Below are positions 52,263-60,928 of a stretch of DNA of 64,000 bases, one piece after another; position 1 is the first letter of the stretch; the number at the start of each line of letters is the position of its first letter. Origin of the DNA: JAYWDA01 sp043747555 (GTDB lineage Bacteria; Bdellovibrionota; Bdellovibrionia; Bdellovibrionales; Bdellovibrionaceae); the NCBI GenBank assembly GCA_043747555.1, contig JAYTOY010000020.1:1-64000 (forward strand), read 5' to 3'. A model generated the notes under the pieces. It was not told the DNA's origin and did no database searches. It saw only the letters and a list, made by a program, of their open reading frames with translations. The translations under genes and the position numbers were made by a program.

Positions 52263-54544
52263 CAGCGTGTGCCTTTTTTAAAAATTAATTCTACAGCTTG
52301 TGCGTCTTCGGCATTTTCAACGGCGTTCATATCTTTTAATTGGCGCGCAGAGAATTGTTCCTTTTCCGTATTTTCAGGCCATGGAAAATCATTGGGGGGT
52401 TGCCGTGCAGCTAAAACAGACATGGTATCAATCCAGACGGGAACGGCTCCACTGGCGCCGGTTAAACCTGTTTTTTCATTTTGATCATAACCCACCCAAA
52501 CAACTGTCGTCATTTTAGGTGTGAATCCAGCAAACCAAGTGTCTTTATAATCGCTGGTCGTTCCTGTTTTCCCAGCTGCTGGTCGTGTAAATCCACGGGC
52601 CGAAACGGCTTTGGCCGAGCCCGTAAGAACTGTCTGTTTCATCATTCCAACCAGGACAGCGACAGATGCAGGGTCTTCATAGTCCGTCGAATGGGATTCA
52701 AATTCATAAAGCGATACGCCCTTCAAATTTTCGACCTTTATAACATACCCCAGATTTGGTTTTCGGCCCATTTGCGATAGGGACATATAGGATCTTAGAA
52801 CTTCAATCGGATAAAGTTCAAATGCACCTAGTGTTAAAGAGGGAAAAGGTTTTAATTCTGAATCAATCCCCATCTCCCGAGCGGTTTGAATAATTTTTTC
52901 TAGCCCTGCTTGCATCCCGATCCGAGCTGTTGAAGCATTCAAGCTATTTTTAAGCGCAAAAAATAAAGGCACTTGGCCATAATATTTTTTTCCATAATTT
53001 TCAGGAGCCCAAGATTTTCCTTCATATTTGATGGTGTACTTTTCATCCAAAACAAGTGTGGTCGGTAAATACGATGTCGCTTCTGGCGTTTTTGACTCAA
53101 GAGCACTTAAGTAAACAAAAGGCTTCATGATCGAGCCAATTTGTCGATGACCATCCAGAGCGCGGTTAAACTGAGTTTTTCTGAAGCTGCGGCCACCCAC
53201 TAGGACATGCACCAATCCTGAGGGTGCATCGCCACTAAGAACGGCGCCTTCTAATGTCAGTCCTTTGGCTTTATTGGCTTTTAACAGTTTGTTGCTTTGT
53301 TCAAGCGCCATCAGATGATTTTGTAAAGATTCTTGCGCCCGCTGTTGAGCTTGAAGATCAAGTGCCGTATAGACTTTCACGCCTTGTGTGGGCAGATTAT
53401 TTTTAGCTAAAAATTTTCGAACGGCATCGATGTAATAGGGCGCCGTTTCTTGGGCTTGGGCTTTCGGTGGCGCTTGTGTCAGTGGCTTTTGGTCAGCCGC
53501 GGCCGAGTCTTCTGTACTGATCAAATTTAATTCGCGCATTTTTCCCAGAACCAAGTGGCGCCTTTTGCTCGCATTTTCTGATTTCTTCCAGGGATTATAA
53601 AGGCCGGGGCTATTTAAAACAGCAGCTAGCAGCGCACATTCGTGCAATTGCAGATCTTTTAAATCTTTTTGAAAATAGTAATCAGCGGCCGCGCTAAACC
53701 CATGAATTCGAAAGGCTCCGCTTTGACCCATGTAAATAATATTTAAATAAGTTTCTAAAATCTCATCTTTAGAAAACCGCGATTCCAAAAGAATGGCCAT
53801 AATCAATTCTTGAAATTTTCTTTTAAAAGTTTTTTCGCTGGTCAAAAAATAATTTTTAACCAGCTGCTGAGTGATGGTGCTGCCGCCCTGAGCTTTTTGT
53901 CTTAAGATTACATTTTTGTAAATAGCTCGCATAAAACTGGTCGTGCTAAAGCCACTGTGCTCTAAAAAGTTTTGGTCTTCGATGGCCATCACGGAGTTAA
54001 TACAGGCAATTGGGATATCGCTCAGTTCGATCTGTTTTTGAAGGAGGGGTTCATTATCTAAATACTGTGCCATTAATAGAGGCTCTAGTTGAACTTTTGA
54101 AACTAGTCCTTCAGGGGTCCAAAGATCTGCAATGGCCGTCCCGTTCAGAAAAATCCACTGTACATCTTCAGCTTTGGAAGTCTTTCTTACAAAAGCGAAG
54201 CAGGTCTGCCAATCCTCGGGTAAAGATTTTTGCGTCTTTGCCATGCATAAGGCGTGATCGCCGCGGAAATAATCCCCGGGCAGCAAAACCTGGTTGGGAG
54301 CTCTTGATCGATAATTGTTCCGTTGCAATTCTTTTTCGATGTCGTCGGACGACCAAAGGTCATTTTTTTCGAAGGTCACCGGGTAGGCGTAAAAAATTGT
54401 TGGCTCTAGCAACTGCTTTTGAGCCATCTTTTCGGTCATAAGCCCATCCAGCTGCCAAAAGGCGACCGAGATGACGATGATAAAGAGCGTCAGAACGATT
54501 GTAAACACGAGTAAAATGGTCTTTAATCTGGAGCGAAACAACAT
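52262..54544 (-). CDS. Class A penicillin-binding protein (PBP1b-like)
   Basis: The 760-residue protein has a membrane anchor (about 8-30), a glycosyltransferase domain with EDQNFLEHSGFSTTSFMRAI, GGSTITQQLVKNYF and LLESRFSKDEILETYLNIIY, and a transpeptidase domain with the catalytic SIMK (QIGSIMKPF), SLN (NSLNAS) and KTG (AGKTGTTSDYKDTWF) motifs. It polymerises and crosslinks peptidoglycan. A region before the glycosyltransferase (QVLLPGDYFRGD) resembles the UB2H part of PBP1b. I use ATG 54544; the longer in-frame opening to 54616 would overlap the divergent DUF507 gene. Confidence 0.93.
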   Translation of the reverse strand: MLFRSRLKTILLVFTIVLTLFIIVISVAFWQLDGLMTEKMAQKQLLEPTIFYAYPVTFEKNDLWSSDDIEKELQRNNYRSRAPNQVLLPGDYFRGDHALCMAKTQKSLPEDWQTCFAFVRKTSKAEDVQWIFLNGTAIADLWTPEGLVSKVQLEPLLMAQYLDNEPLLQKQIELSDIPIACINSVMAIEDQNFLEHSGFSTTSFMRAIYKNVILRQKAQGGSTITQQLVKNYFLTSEKTFKRKFQELIMAILLESRFSKDEILETYLNIIYMGQSGAFRIHGFSAAADYYFQKDLKDLQLHECALLAAVLNSPGLYNPWKKSENASKRRHLVLGKMRELNLISTEDSAAADQKPLTQAPPKAQAQETAPYYIDAVRKFLAKNNLPTQGVKVYTALDLQAQQRAQESLQNHLMALEQSNKLLKANKAKGLTLEGAVLSGDAPSGLVHVLVGGRSFRKTQFNRALDGHRQIGSIMKPFVYLSALESKTPEATSYLPTTLVLDEKYTIKYEGKSWAPENYGKKYYGQVPLFFALKNSLNASTARIGMQAGLEKIIQTAREMGIDSELKPFPSLTLGAFELYPIEVLRSYMSLSQMGRKPNLGYVIKVENLKGVSLYEFESHSTDYEDPASVAVLVGMMKQTVLTGSAKAVSARGFTRPAAGKTGTTSDYKDTWFAGFTPKMTTVVWVGYDQNEKTGLTGASGAVPVWIDTMSVLAARQPPNDFPWPENTEKEQFSARQLKDMNAVENAEDAQAVELIFKKGTR

Positions 54545-54577
54545 GGTCCCAAAATACCAAAAAGGGTGACGAAGACA

Positions 54578-54856
54578 ATGAAATTGACGCCCATTCAGAT
54601 GCAAGCGCTCGCGCACAAAGTTCTAGACCACTGGAAAAAGCAAAACTTAGTCACCTTTAAGGTTGATGAAAGCGCTGTTCTAAACAGAGTGATTGAAGCT
54701 ATGAAAGCTGAGATTCAAAAAGAAATGAACTTAGATCGTGAAGTGAACCAAATGCTAGATCAGTTGGAACGCACCAATGGTGGCGAATTTCAACGCTTCA
54801 AAATGTATCCAATATTGAAGCAAAAGCTAGCGAAAGAAAAAAAGGTGATTCTATGA
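54578..54856 (+). CDS. DUF507 family protein (first of tandem pair)
   Basis: The 92-residue, helical, charged protein has the DUF507 pattern: MKLTPIQMQALAHKVLDHWK, VIEAMKAEIQKEMNLDREVN and QMLDQLERTNGGEFQRFKMY. The function of this family is unknown. I use ATG 54578 with AAGGGTG upstream; an in-frame GTG at 54566 is possible. It is divergent from the PBP gene with a 33-base gap, and overlaps the second DUF507 gene by ATGA at 54853-54856. Confidence 0.85.
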   Translation: MKLTPIQMQALAHKVLDHWKKQNLVTFKVDESAVLNRVIEAMKAEIQKEMNLDREVNQMLDQLERTNGGEFQRFKMYPILKQKLAKEKKVIL

Positions 54857-55128
54857 TTTTATCAGAAGATCGCCAGTCGCACTGGGCTCATTTGATCACT
54901 GATGGCGTTTGGGAAGATGATATGGTCGACTTCAGTGACGATGACCAGGCTTTGCGAGCGACGAAGAAAGCCATCGCCGAATTCGTTAAGGAAGATCAAG
55001 ATATTGATACGGCAGCAAGAAATAAAGTGGCATCGCTAAAGCGTGGTGTGATTGAAGGCAGCCCTGAATGGGACATTATGTATAAAAAATATTACGAAGA
55101 AGAACGAGGCAAACGTGGCCCTAGGTAA
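54853..55128 (+). CDS. DUF507 family protein (second of tandem pair)
   Basis: The 91-residue protein is a diverged relative of the gene before it: MILSEDRQSHWAHLITDGVW, then ALRATKKAIAEFVKEDQDID and VIEGSPEWDIMYKKYYEEER. It lies in a DUF507-DUF507 tandem, overlapped four bases upstream and 14 bases downstream, so three small genes are translated from one message. The pair may form a heterodimer. Its function is unknown. Confidence 0.85.
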   Translation: MILSEDRQSHWAHLITDGVWEDDMVDFSDDDQALRATKKAIAEFVKEDQDIDTAARNKVASLKRGVIEGSPEWDIMYKKYYEEERGKRGPR

Positions 55129-55624
55129 AAAGAAAAAAGCAGCTCCTAAGAAGGCCGCAGTAAAAAAATCTTTCGCAAAAAAAGCGACAGCGAAAAAAAA
55201 GCCCGCTGCTAAAAAATCAGCTCCTGCTAAAAAAATGGCAAAAGCGAAGGCGCCAGGTCCCGCGAAAGCGACTTTAGCGAAAACACCGATAAAGCCGACG
55301 GCCGCCGCTAAGAAAATTGATTTTAATAATTTTCTGACCCCCTTGGATGATCGATTGATTGTCCAGTTGGCAGAGCGCGAGAGAAAAACCGCAGGTGGCC
55401 TTTTTATTCCTGACACCGTTGCGGATGTTTCAGGAAATCTAGAAGGTGTTGTTGTGGCCGCTGGCCGTGGTCACCTTGATAAAAAAGGACGGATCAGGCC
55501 GATGGATGTCAAAGTCGGTGACCGCGTGATTTTTCCTCAATACTCTGGCAATAAAATTGATATTCCAGGAACTGATGTAGTGATTCTTCGCGAAAGCGAC
55601 GTTATGGGCTTATTCCAAAAATAA
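55115..55624 (+). CDS. GroES-like co-chaperonin with a Lys/Ala-rich histone-like N-terminal extension
   Basis: The protein of about 169 residues starts at GTG 55115 (with ACGAGG upstream). Residues 1-70 are a Lys/Ala/Pro tract (for example KKKPAAKKSAPAKK) like histone H1 tails. Residues 78-168 are a complete GroES fold: LTPLDDRLIVQLAERERKTA, GGLFIPDTVADV, GRIRPMDVKVGDRVIFPQYS and DVVILRESDVMGLF. A longer opening upstream at 55052 lacks support. GroES caps GroEL; a basic tail would favour nucleic acid or membrane contact. It is coupled to DUF507 by a 14-base overlap. No groEL is in the window. Confidence 0.85.
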   Translation: MALGKKKKAAPKKAAVKKSFAKKATAKKKPAAKKSAPAKKMAKAKAPGPAKATLAKTPIKPTAAAKKIDFNNFLTPLDDRLIVQLAERERKTAGGLFIPDTVADVSGNLEGVVVAAGRGHLDKKGRIRPMDVKVGDRVIFPQYSGNKIDIPGTDVVILRESDVMGLFQK

Positions 55625-55638
55625 ATTGAAGAGGACTT

Positions 55639-57057
55639 ATGCGATTAAACACCAGTATTATTATTTTCTTAGTTTTAAAAACCACGTCAGTTTTTGCAGC
55701 GTCTTTGGACTGGACCGGCGGTTACCGCTTTGAATGGACGCAAGTGGATCGTCCATCACTCAGTAATCCGGGCGAGCGAAAGGCTTACGGACTTAATTAT
55801 CTCTACCTTTCACCAAAAATTATTGCTTCGGACGGCGTTGATATCGTCAGTCGTTTTGATATTTTAAATTCAAACGATGCGGCTTATCAGAATTCTCAGG
55901 TCGGGCAAATTTGGGGCGCGGGATTACCAACTACTGCAACTACTGATGGATCTCGTCGAAACGTAAATACGAAAACTCAGAATGCTAGCAGTGTTACAGC
56001 CTCACAGCTTTATATGAAGATGACTCAAGAATATGGTTCATTGTTAATTGGTCGCGTGCCCTTTGAATTTGGCACGGGGATGACTTACAGCGCGGGCAAT
56101 GGTGCTTTTGATCATTGGTTTAATACTCGCGACGTGGTGGCGTATAAATTTATCGTTGGAAATTTTCGAATTATGCCAATGATCGGTCGTGTTTACGACG
56201 CTGATTACTGGCAAGGAAATTCAATTCAAGATCAGATTCTTGAACTCAGCTATGATGCGCCTGACAGTGGTTCATTACTTTCTGTTTTGGTGGAACAACG
56301 AAAGGCTTCCACCGGAGCCAACGATATCGATACAACGCGAATTCTACCCGTCGGAACCACAGGCACGGTGATTGGCGATTACTCCACACAGCGAACTAAT
56401 TTTTTGCTTGCAAAACAGTGGACTCGATTTGGATTTAAAATTGAAGGATCCTTTTTAACGGGCGAAACTGGGATTCAAACCACAAACGGTGAAAACGTAA
56501 AAATTAATGGCTACGGTATCGCCACTGAATTTAATTTCCCAAATCCTGAATCTAAGTGGGACTGGAATCTTCGTGCCGGTATGGCCACTGGAAATGATCC
56601 TACAACGGCTGACTACGAAGGCTTTCAATTTGATCGTAACTATGATGTCGCGTTTTTATTATTCAATCATCGATTGGGCGGCCGAGATTTCTTAACGACA
56701 AATCTGATCAAAGATCAATCAGCCGGTCGGGGCCTTTCAAATTCCGTTGATGATGAAGCCATCGGCAATGCTTCGTATATTTCTCCAAAAGTAAAATACG
56801 CCTGGAACGATAAGTGGGATGTAAACAATTCTGTCACTTTCGCCCAAAGCTGGTTGAATCCAACCAATGCCACTGGCTATAACAAAAATTTAGGCTGGGA
56901 GTACGACTTAGAAGTTGTCTATAAACCCCGTCAAAAATTCCAATGGATGAATCGTCTTGGATACTTCAGTCCTGGCGATGCTTTCGAGAACGGCAGCAGT
57001 CACTTGGATATTTCTTCGACGCTGGGTTTTGAGTCGAAGATTGCGATTACGTTTTAG
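55639..57057 (+). CDS. Outer-membrane beta-barrel protein
   Basis: The 472-residue protein has a signal peptide (residues 1-20, ending VFA|ASL) and then repeated amphipathic strands with aromatic residues, such as LDWTGGYRFEWTQ, YLYLSPKIIASDG and NMDV-type turns, ending with EFKSKIAI-like ITF. C-terminal phenylalanine after a strand (TLGFESKIAITF) is the usual signal for outer-membrane insertion. It is probably a porin or barrel of an unassigned family. It starts 14 bases after the GroES-like gene and may be co-transcribed. Confidence 0.78.
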   Translation: MRLNTSIIIFLVLKTTSVFAASLDWTGGYRFEWTQVDRPSLSNPGERKAYGLNYLYLSPKIIASDGVDIVSRFDILNSNDAAYQNSQVGQIWGAGLPTTATTDGSRRNVNTKTQNASSVTASQLYMKMTQEYGSLLIGRVPFEFGTGMTYSAGNGAFDHWFNTRDVVAYKFIVGNFRIMPMIGRVYDADYWQGNSIQDQILELSYDAPDSGSLLSVLVEQRKASTGANDIDTTRILPVGTTGTVIGDYSTQRTNFLLAKQWTRFGFKIEGSFLTGETGIQTTNGENVKINGYGIATEFNFPNPESKWDWNLRAGMATGNDPTTADYEGFQFDRNYDVAFLLFNHRLGGRDFLTTNLIKDQSAGRGLSNSVDDEAIGNASYISPKVKYAWNDKWDVNNSVTFAQSWLNPTNATGYNKNLGWEYDLEVVYKPRQKFQWMNRLGYFSPGDAFENGSSHLDISSTLGFESKIAITF

Positions 57058-57081
57058 AGTTTAGCTGCTCATTGTATGATT

Positions 57082-57921
57082 TTAAAAAGCATCCATCAGT
57101 TCCTGCAAAAATATTTCGCCTCTTTTTAGTTTTCTAAATTCAGGCTTATAAACGACGCAGATTTTATCTTCGAAGATGGGGGCGTCTCGTAGGGCGTGAA
57201 CCTTAATATTCGAAAGCGCCTTTACGACTCGTTCAGGTAAAATGGCGTAGCCCACTCCAGCGTTTAGCAGCTGCGCGATTACTTCCAAACTTGAACTTTC
57301 GATAGTTCTTTTGAAATGAAGCCCCTTCTTTTCAAGTTTCGATAAAATATCCTGACTTTGATTCAATGATGGTTCCATTAAAAGAATATCAGGATTTGCA
57401 CAGGCTTGTGGAACCCAGATCGTGACCCTGTCGCGAGCAAGTTCTTTAATAATAAGGTCAGGGTGCCGGTTCGGATTCACCGCTAAAGCTACATCTAATT
57501 GAGAACTGACAACCATTTCAGTCATGTGCCTAGACAGGCCATGAGTCAGTGCGATTTTTAAGTCCGGATAATTTTTTAAAATCGCCGGTAAAAATAAGGG
57601 CAAAGTATACTGAGCCACGGCCGTGTGGCACCCAAGACGGATACGACCTTTGACGGCAGAAACCTCTTCGTCGACGGAATTTAAAACAGACTCCCAACAT
57701 TGCTGCAGCTCTTGCGATTTTTCAAACAAGCGCTGTCCGGCTGGGGTCAGGCTTAATCCTTTTTTTGATCTTAAAAAAAGAAGATGGCCCAATTCATCTT
57801 CAAGACGTTTCAAACTGTGCGACAGCGTCGGCTGTGTGACGCCAAGTCGTTCAGCCGCACGAGACATATGCTGGGTCTTTGCAAGTTCGATAAAGTATTT
57901 TATGGCCTCAGGATTAATCAT
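57082..57921 (-). CDS. LysR-family transcriptional regulator
   Basis: The 279-residue protein has an N-terminal winged HTH (about 4-62; MSRAAERLGVTQPTLSHSLK, then RLEDELGHLLFLRSKKGLSL) and a type 2 periplasmic-binding-like sensor domain (about 90-279) with RIRLGCHTAVAQYTLPL. LysR proteins usually control the gene divergent from them, here the dioxygenase gene. The 89-base intergenic region is AT-rich and contains imperfect symmetric elements around ATTATATTAATAAC, candidate operators, but no clear box. Confidence 0.9.
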   Translation of the reverse strand: MINPEAIKYFIELAKTQHMSRAAERLGVTQPTLSHSLKRLEDELGHLLFLRSKKGLSLTPAGQRLFEKSQELQQCWESVLNSVDEEVSAVKGRIRLGCHTAVAQYTLPLFLPAILKNYPDLKIALTHGLSRHMTEMVVSSQLDVALAVNPNRHPDLIIKELARDRVTIWVPQACANPDILLMEPSLNQSQDILSKLEKKGLHFKRTIESSSLEVIAQLLNAGVGYAILPERVVKALSNIKVHALRDAPIFEDKICVVYKPEFRKLKRGEIFLQELMDAF

Positions 57922-58010
57922 TAATTCTATCTATCATATCAACGTTTAAAATTCATTATATTAATAACGGTAAATCTTCTACAAATTGTTTCAACAAAAA
58001 GGAGATCGAT

Positions 58011-58679
58011 ATGAATCGTCGTCATTTACTTAAAACAGGAATCGTTGCAGCTGGAGGAATTTTAGCTCTTAGCAAGGCGTCGGCGCAGGTTAAGGAAGCT
58101 TGTCAAACGGCTTTGACTCCCGTGCAACCCAAAGGACCCTTTTATCCGATCATTGACCAACTGGATAAAGATGCTGACCTGGTCATTGTTCAAGGTCGCC
58201 CATCGCAAGCGGCAGGCGAAATTGTTTTAGTTCAAGGCCACGTCACCGACCAATTTTGTCAGCCCGTTTCTGGCGCGCTGGTCGAGATTTGGCAAGCTTG
58301 CGAAAGTGGTCGCTACAACCATCCTTCAGATACCAATACCGCAAAGCTTGATCCTAACTTTCAGTATTGGGGAAAAGCGGTGACGGACACAAAAGGAAAT
58401 TATCTTTTTCGAACTATTCTGCCAGGCGCCTATCCAGCTCGTGCCGATTGGGTTCGGCCCCCTCACATCCATTTTAAAATCAGTCAGCGAGGGTACAAGG
58501 AACTGATCACGCAGATGTTTTTTTCAGGACAAGAACTAAATAGCCAAGATCTTATTTTTCAAGATCTTTCCAAAGAAGAACAAGAGCTTGTCGTGGTTGA
58601 TTTTAAAAATGACAGCAAGCATCCACACCCCATTGGAATCTTTAATATTCAAATTATAAAATTAATCAGAAAGAACTAA
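58011..58679 (+). CDS. Tat-exported intradiol ring-cleavage dioxygenase family protein
   Basis: The 222-residue protein begins MNRRHLLKTGIVAAGG, a twin-arginine (RRHLLK) signal, and has the intradiol fold: AGEIVLVQGHVTDQFCQPVS, SGRYNHPSDT and GAYPARADWVRPPHIHFKIS. These provide the iron ligands Tyr, Tyr, His, His known from protocatechuate and catechol dioxygenases. Substrate is unknown; an exported form might act on aromatic material outside the cytoplasm. It is divergent from a LysR regulator that probably controls it, with an AAGGAG ribosome site. Confidence 0.87.
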   Translation: MNRRHLLKTGIVAAGGILALSKASAQVKEACQTALTPVQPKGPFYPIIDQLDKDADLVIVQGRPSQAAGEIVLVQGHVTDQFCQPVSGALVEIWQACESGRYNHPSDTNTAKLDPNFQYWGKAVTDTKGNYLFRTILPGAYPARADWVRPPHIHFKISQRGYKELITQMFFSGQELNSQDLIFQDLSKEEQELVVVDFKNDSKHPHPIGIFNIQIIKLIRKN

Positions 58680-58709
58680 ATGTTTAGTCTTTCCAACAAA
58701 GGAGAATTT

Positions 58710-59174
58710 ATGAAAACTGTTCTTACATTAGTTTCTATTTTATTAGTGCAAGCAAGTGCCTCGGCAGAATTAGATAAAAGCACGATTATTTCTGAGCGCG
58801 CTGTCACGGTTAATGTCGATATTTCAAAGGTAAAAGTTCGCCTCTCAAGGTCTGGATATGCAAACCCTGTTGTAAAAATATTAGTTCCAGACCTAGCGGA
58901 TGTGACACTTTTGAACCATCGAAATAGCGGGGAAGCGGCGCCTTGCCTGGCAACCTTCGATACAATGTTTCCAGAGGCGGTTGTGCAAAATAATCCAACC
59001 ATTGAATCCGTTCAGATGAATATTACCTTGGAAAAGTTGCCGACGATCAATTCGAAGACCCAGGTTTGTGATATTACTCTGACCGAATCGATTCGTACCA
59101 ATATTCGAGGATTTAGTTTTGTTCACGAAAGAAGGGACGTCATCGCAAGCCGTGACATCGCTGATTGTCGGTAG
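58710..59174 (+). CDS. Small secreted protein of unknown function
   Basis: The 154-residue protein starts at ATG 58710 with AAAGGAG upstream and has a signal peptide (TLVSILLVQASASA). The mature part has beta-rich segments such as SERAVTVNVDISKVKVRLSR and three cysteines (APCLA, QVCDITL, IADCR), suggesting a disulphide-stabilised periplasmic or secreted domain. I recognise no family. It begins 31 bases after the dioxygenase gene and may share its transcript and LysR control. Confidence 0.65.
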   Translation: MKTVLTLVSILLVQASASAELDKSTIISERAVTVNVDISKVKVRLSRSGYANPVVKILVPDLADVTLLNHRNSGEAAPCLATFDTMFPEAVVQNNPTIESVQMNITLEKLPTINSKTQVCDITLTESIRTNIRGFSFVHERRDVIASRDIADCR

Positions 59175-59195
59175 AAAAACCTTTTCCCAAGTATC

Positions 59196-59223
59196 AAAAA
59201 AAAACGAGCCCTTCGTGGGCTCG
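59196..59223 (-). terminator. Rho-independent terminator for the minus-strand secreted-protein gene
   Basis: ACGAGCCC (59203-59210) pairs with GGGCTCGT (59216-59223) around the loop TTCGT. On the minus strand it is followed by eight T (59203 to 59196). It lies 30 bases past the stop of the 59253-60668 gene. Confidence 0.9.
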
Positions 59224-59252
59224 TGGATGATCAAACTAATATTTTATTCTTA

Positions 59253-60668
59253 TTAAAAGTTATTGTTTGTGCTTGGAGCTAAAGAGCTTGTGCTTGGCAC
59301 TAGCTGTGGAGCTGGTGGTCGGCTGAAGCTTCCGTTGTTTTGATTTTGCTGCTGCTGATTCGTGTTGTTGAATGAGTTTGGAGCTGCAGGGCGGTTGTTT
59401 AAATTGTCCCTAGAGTTTCCAGGGGTCAGGTTGTCACCAAAGCGCAATCTTCTGACACCGTTATTATTGTTTTCAGAAAACTTGCTTCTAGCAGGAACCA
59501 AGTTTCCAGGTCTATCTGATGAGCCAGATGAAGTGTTTTGGCTTGTGTCAAAAAGTCGGGCTGTTAGGTCATCATAATGGTCCATCAATTGATCTCGTAA
59601 GTCTTCTTCCATATAGTTGTGACTAACTGCTGATGCTAGGCCTAATTCATTTTTCTTTTCTAGCAAATCAGTAACCTTTGGACCCATTTCAAATCGCATT
59701 TGTTGTAATTCGTAAGCTTGACGGTTCCATGCATTTCCATTGCGAGCTTGCTCTTCTAAAGTTTTAGATCCTTCGAATCTTGCTTTTGCACGCTCGACCA
59801 TCAGTTGCTTACTTTGGATATTTGTCGCTGCTTTTTTCGCCGCATCCGCTGAAGCTTCAATAATCAGGTTTCTTGAGCTTTCAAATCTTCCTGGTAAAGC
59901 CTCATGTAATCTTTGGATATTATCAGCAACCGTTTCGCTGAATTTTGAGCTTGCTAATGATGATGTGATTTTTTCTTTGACGTTTTCACTTAAAAATTCT
60001 TCGATCTTGTCGTCGTTTTTCTTAAAGATTTTTTTGTTATCGCTGTCACGTAACATTGATTTTAAGCCACGGGTGTAACATTTTAAAGCGGCTTCATCTT
60101 TTTCGATTTCGCCACAAGATTCTTCAAGGGAAGCTAGCAACTCTTCAGAGCGAGCTTCTTTTTGTTTATCAGTCATTTCATCAACTGGGATGGAAGCTAA
60201 ATCAACTTTGGCTTCTTTAGCGCGACTTTTTGCAGGAACTGAAGCACGGATAATTTTTTCGGCCTCATTCATTGAACCTTTTAAATCATCAATAGCGCTT
60301 GTGTAGTTGATATCTGAAGTGAACACACCGTTCGCGCAAGAGGTGCAAATTGATTTTCTTGGATCAGAGTCTTTGTCGATAACGAAAGTCGCTTTGCCGT
60401 CGATATTAATGATTGTGGCGTCGACTTCAGAATCTCCAACTGTGACTTTGCCTTTATGGCTTAAGACTTTGGCGATTGGTTTCGAAGCTTGTTTTGCTTC
60501 TGTGGGAGTGGGACTGACTAGGCCAGTGACTCCGCCCTCTGTTGCAGCAGGAAGTGTTTCTGAGGCAAAATCTGATTGGCCTGCAGCCGCTCCGAATAAA
60601 TGACTTAAATTAAAACCTAATGTTGCTAACAGACATGCTGTTAAGATTATCTTCTTTTGTTCTTTCAT
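59253..60668 (-). CDS. Secreted helical protein with Asn/Gln-rich tail, function unknown
   Basis: The 471-residue protein has a signal-like N-terminus (IILTACLLATLGFNLSHLFG), a small domain with a CTSC pair (near residue 108), a long charged helical region (about 130-370, for example EKDEAALKCYTRGLKSMLRD) and an Asn/Gln/Ser/Pro-rich C-terminal 100 residues (NNTNQQQQNQNNGSFSRPPA). I recognise no family. The composition suggests a coiled coil with a flexible tail. ATG 60668 follows a GGAGGATGA-type site. A terminator ends it. Confidence 0.72.
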   Translation of the reverse strand: MKEQKKIILTACLLATLGFNLSHLFGAAAGQSDFASETLPAATEGGVTGLVSPTPTEAKQASKPIAKVLSHKGKVTVGDSEVDATIINIDGKATFVIDKDSDPRKSICTSCANGVFTSDINYTSAIDDLKGSMNEAEKIIRASVPAKSRAKEAKVDLASIPVDEMTDKQKEARSEELLASLEESCGEIEKDEAALKCYTRGLKSMLRDSDNKKIFKKNDDKIEEFLSENVKEKITSSLASSKFSETVADNIQRLHEALPGRFESSRNLIIEASADAAKKAATNIQSKQLMVERAKARFEGSKTLEEQARNGNAWNRQAYELQQMRFEMGPKVTDLLEKKNELGLASAVSHNYMEEDLRDQLMDHYDDLTARLFDTSQNTSSGSSDRPGNLVPARSKFSENNNNGVRRLRFGDNLTPGNSRDNLNNRPAAPNSFNNTNQQQQNQNNGSFSRPPAPQLVPSTSSLAPSTNNNF

Positions 60669-60928
60669 ATCATCCTCCGTATTGTGGTCATCATGACCGA
60701 TTTCTTCACAAGACTAATAAGCTAGAATCACACCAAGTTGGCACGGTTCATTAAGCGCGGTAAGTGATGGGAAATTCTAGATTTTATGGCCGTCCAAAAA
60801 AATTGTTTCACAATGAGAAAGTGTGTAAATTCTAGTGCCCCACTTTGGGAAGTCATAATCATTGCGTGATTTCATACAGTTAGTATTGTATTTCAAGGCT
60901 AACAGCGACCCCTTTAAAGAGACCAAAA
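60669..60928. other. 260-base intergenic region with no clear gene
   Basis: This divergent gap must hold promoters for both neighbours. AAATTCTAG occurs twice (about 60773 and 60827). TTGGCACG near 60740 recalls half a sigma-54 site, but the matching GC is not at the right distance. Small ATG frames here are short (26 codons or fewer) and lack ribosome sites. I see no structured RNA. Confidence 0.4.

Noticed and set aside
60739..60758. Possible sigma-54 promoter starting TTGGCACG
   Set aside because: The -24-like half is perfect, but the required GC lies 13 bases after GG rather than 10, and no activator site is near.
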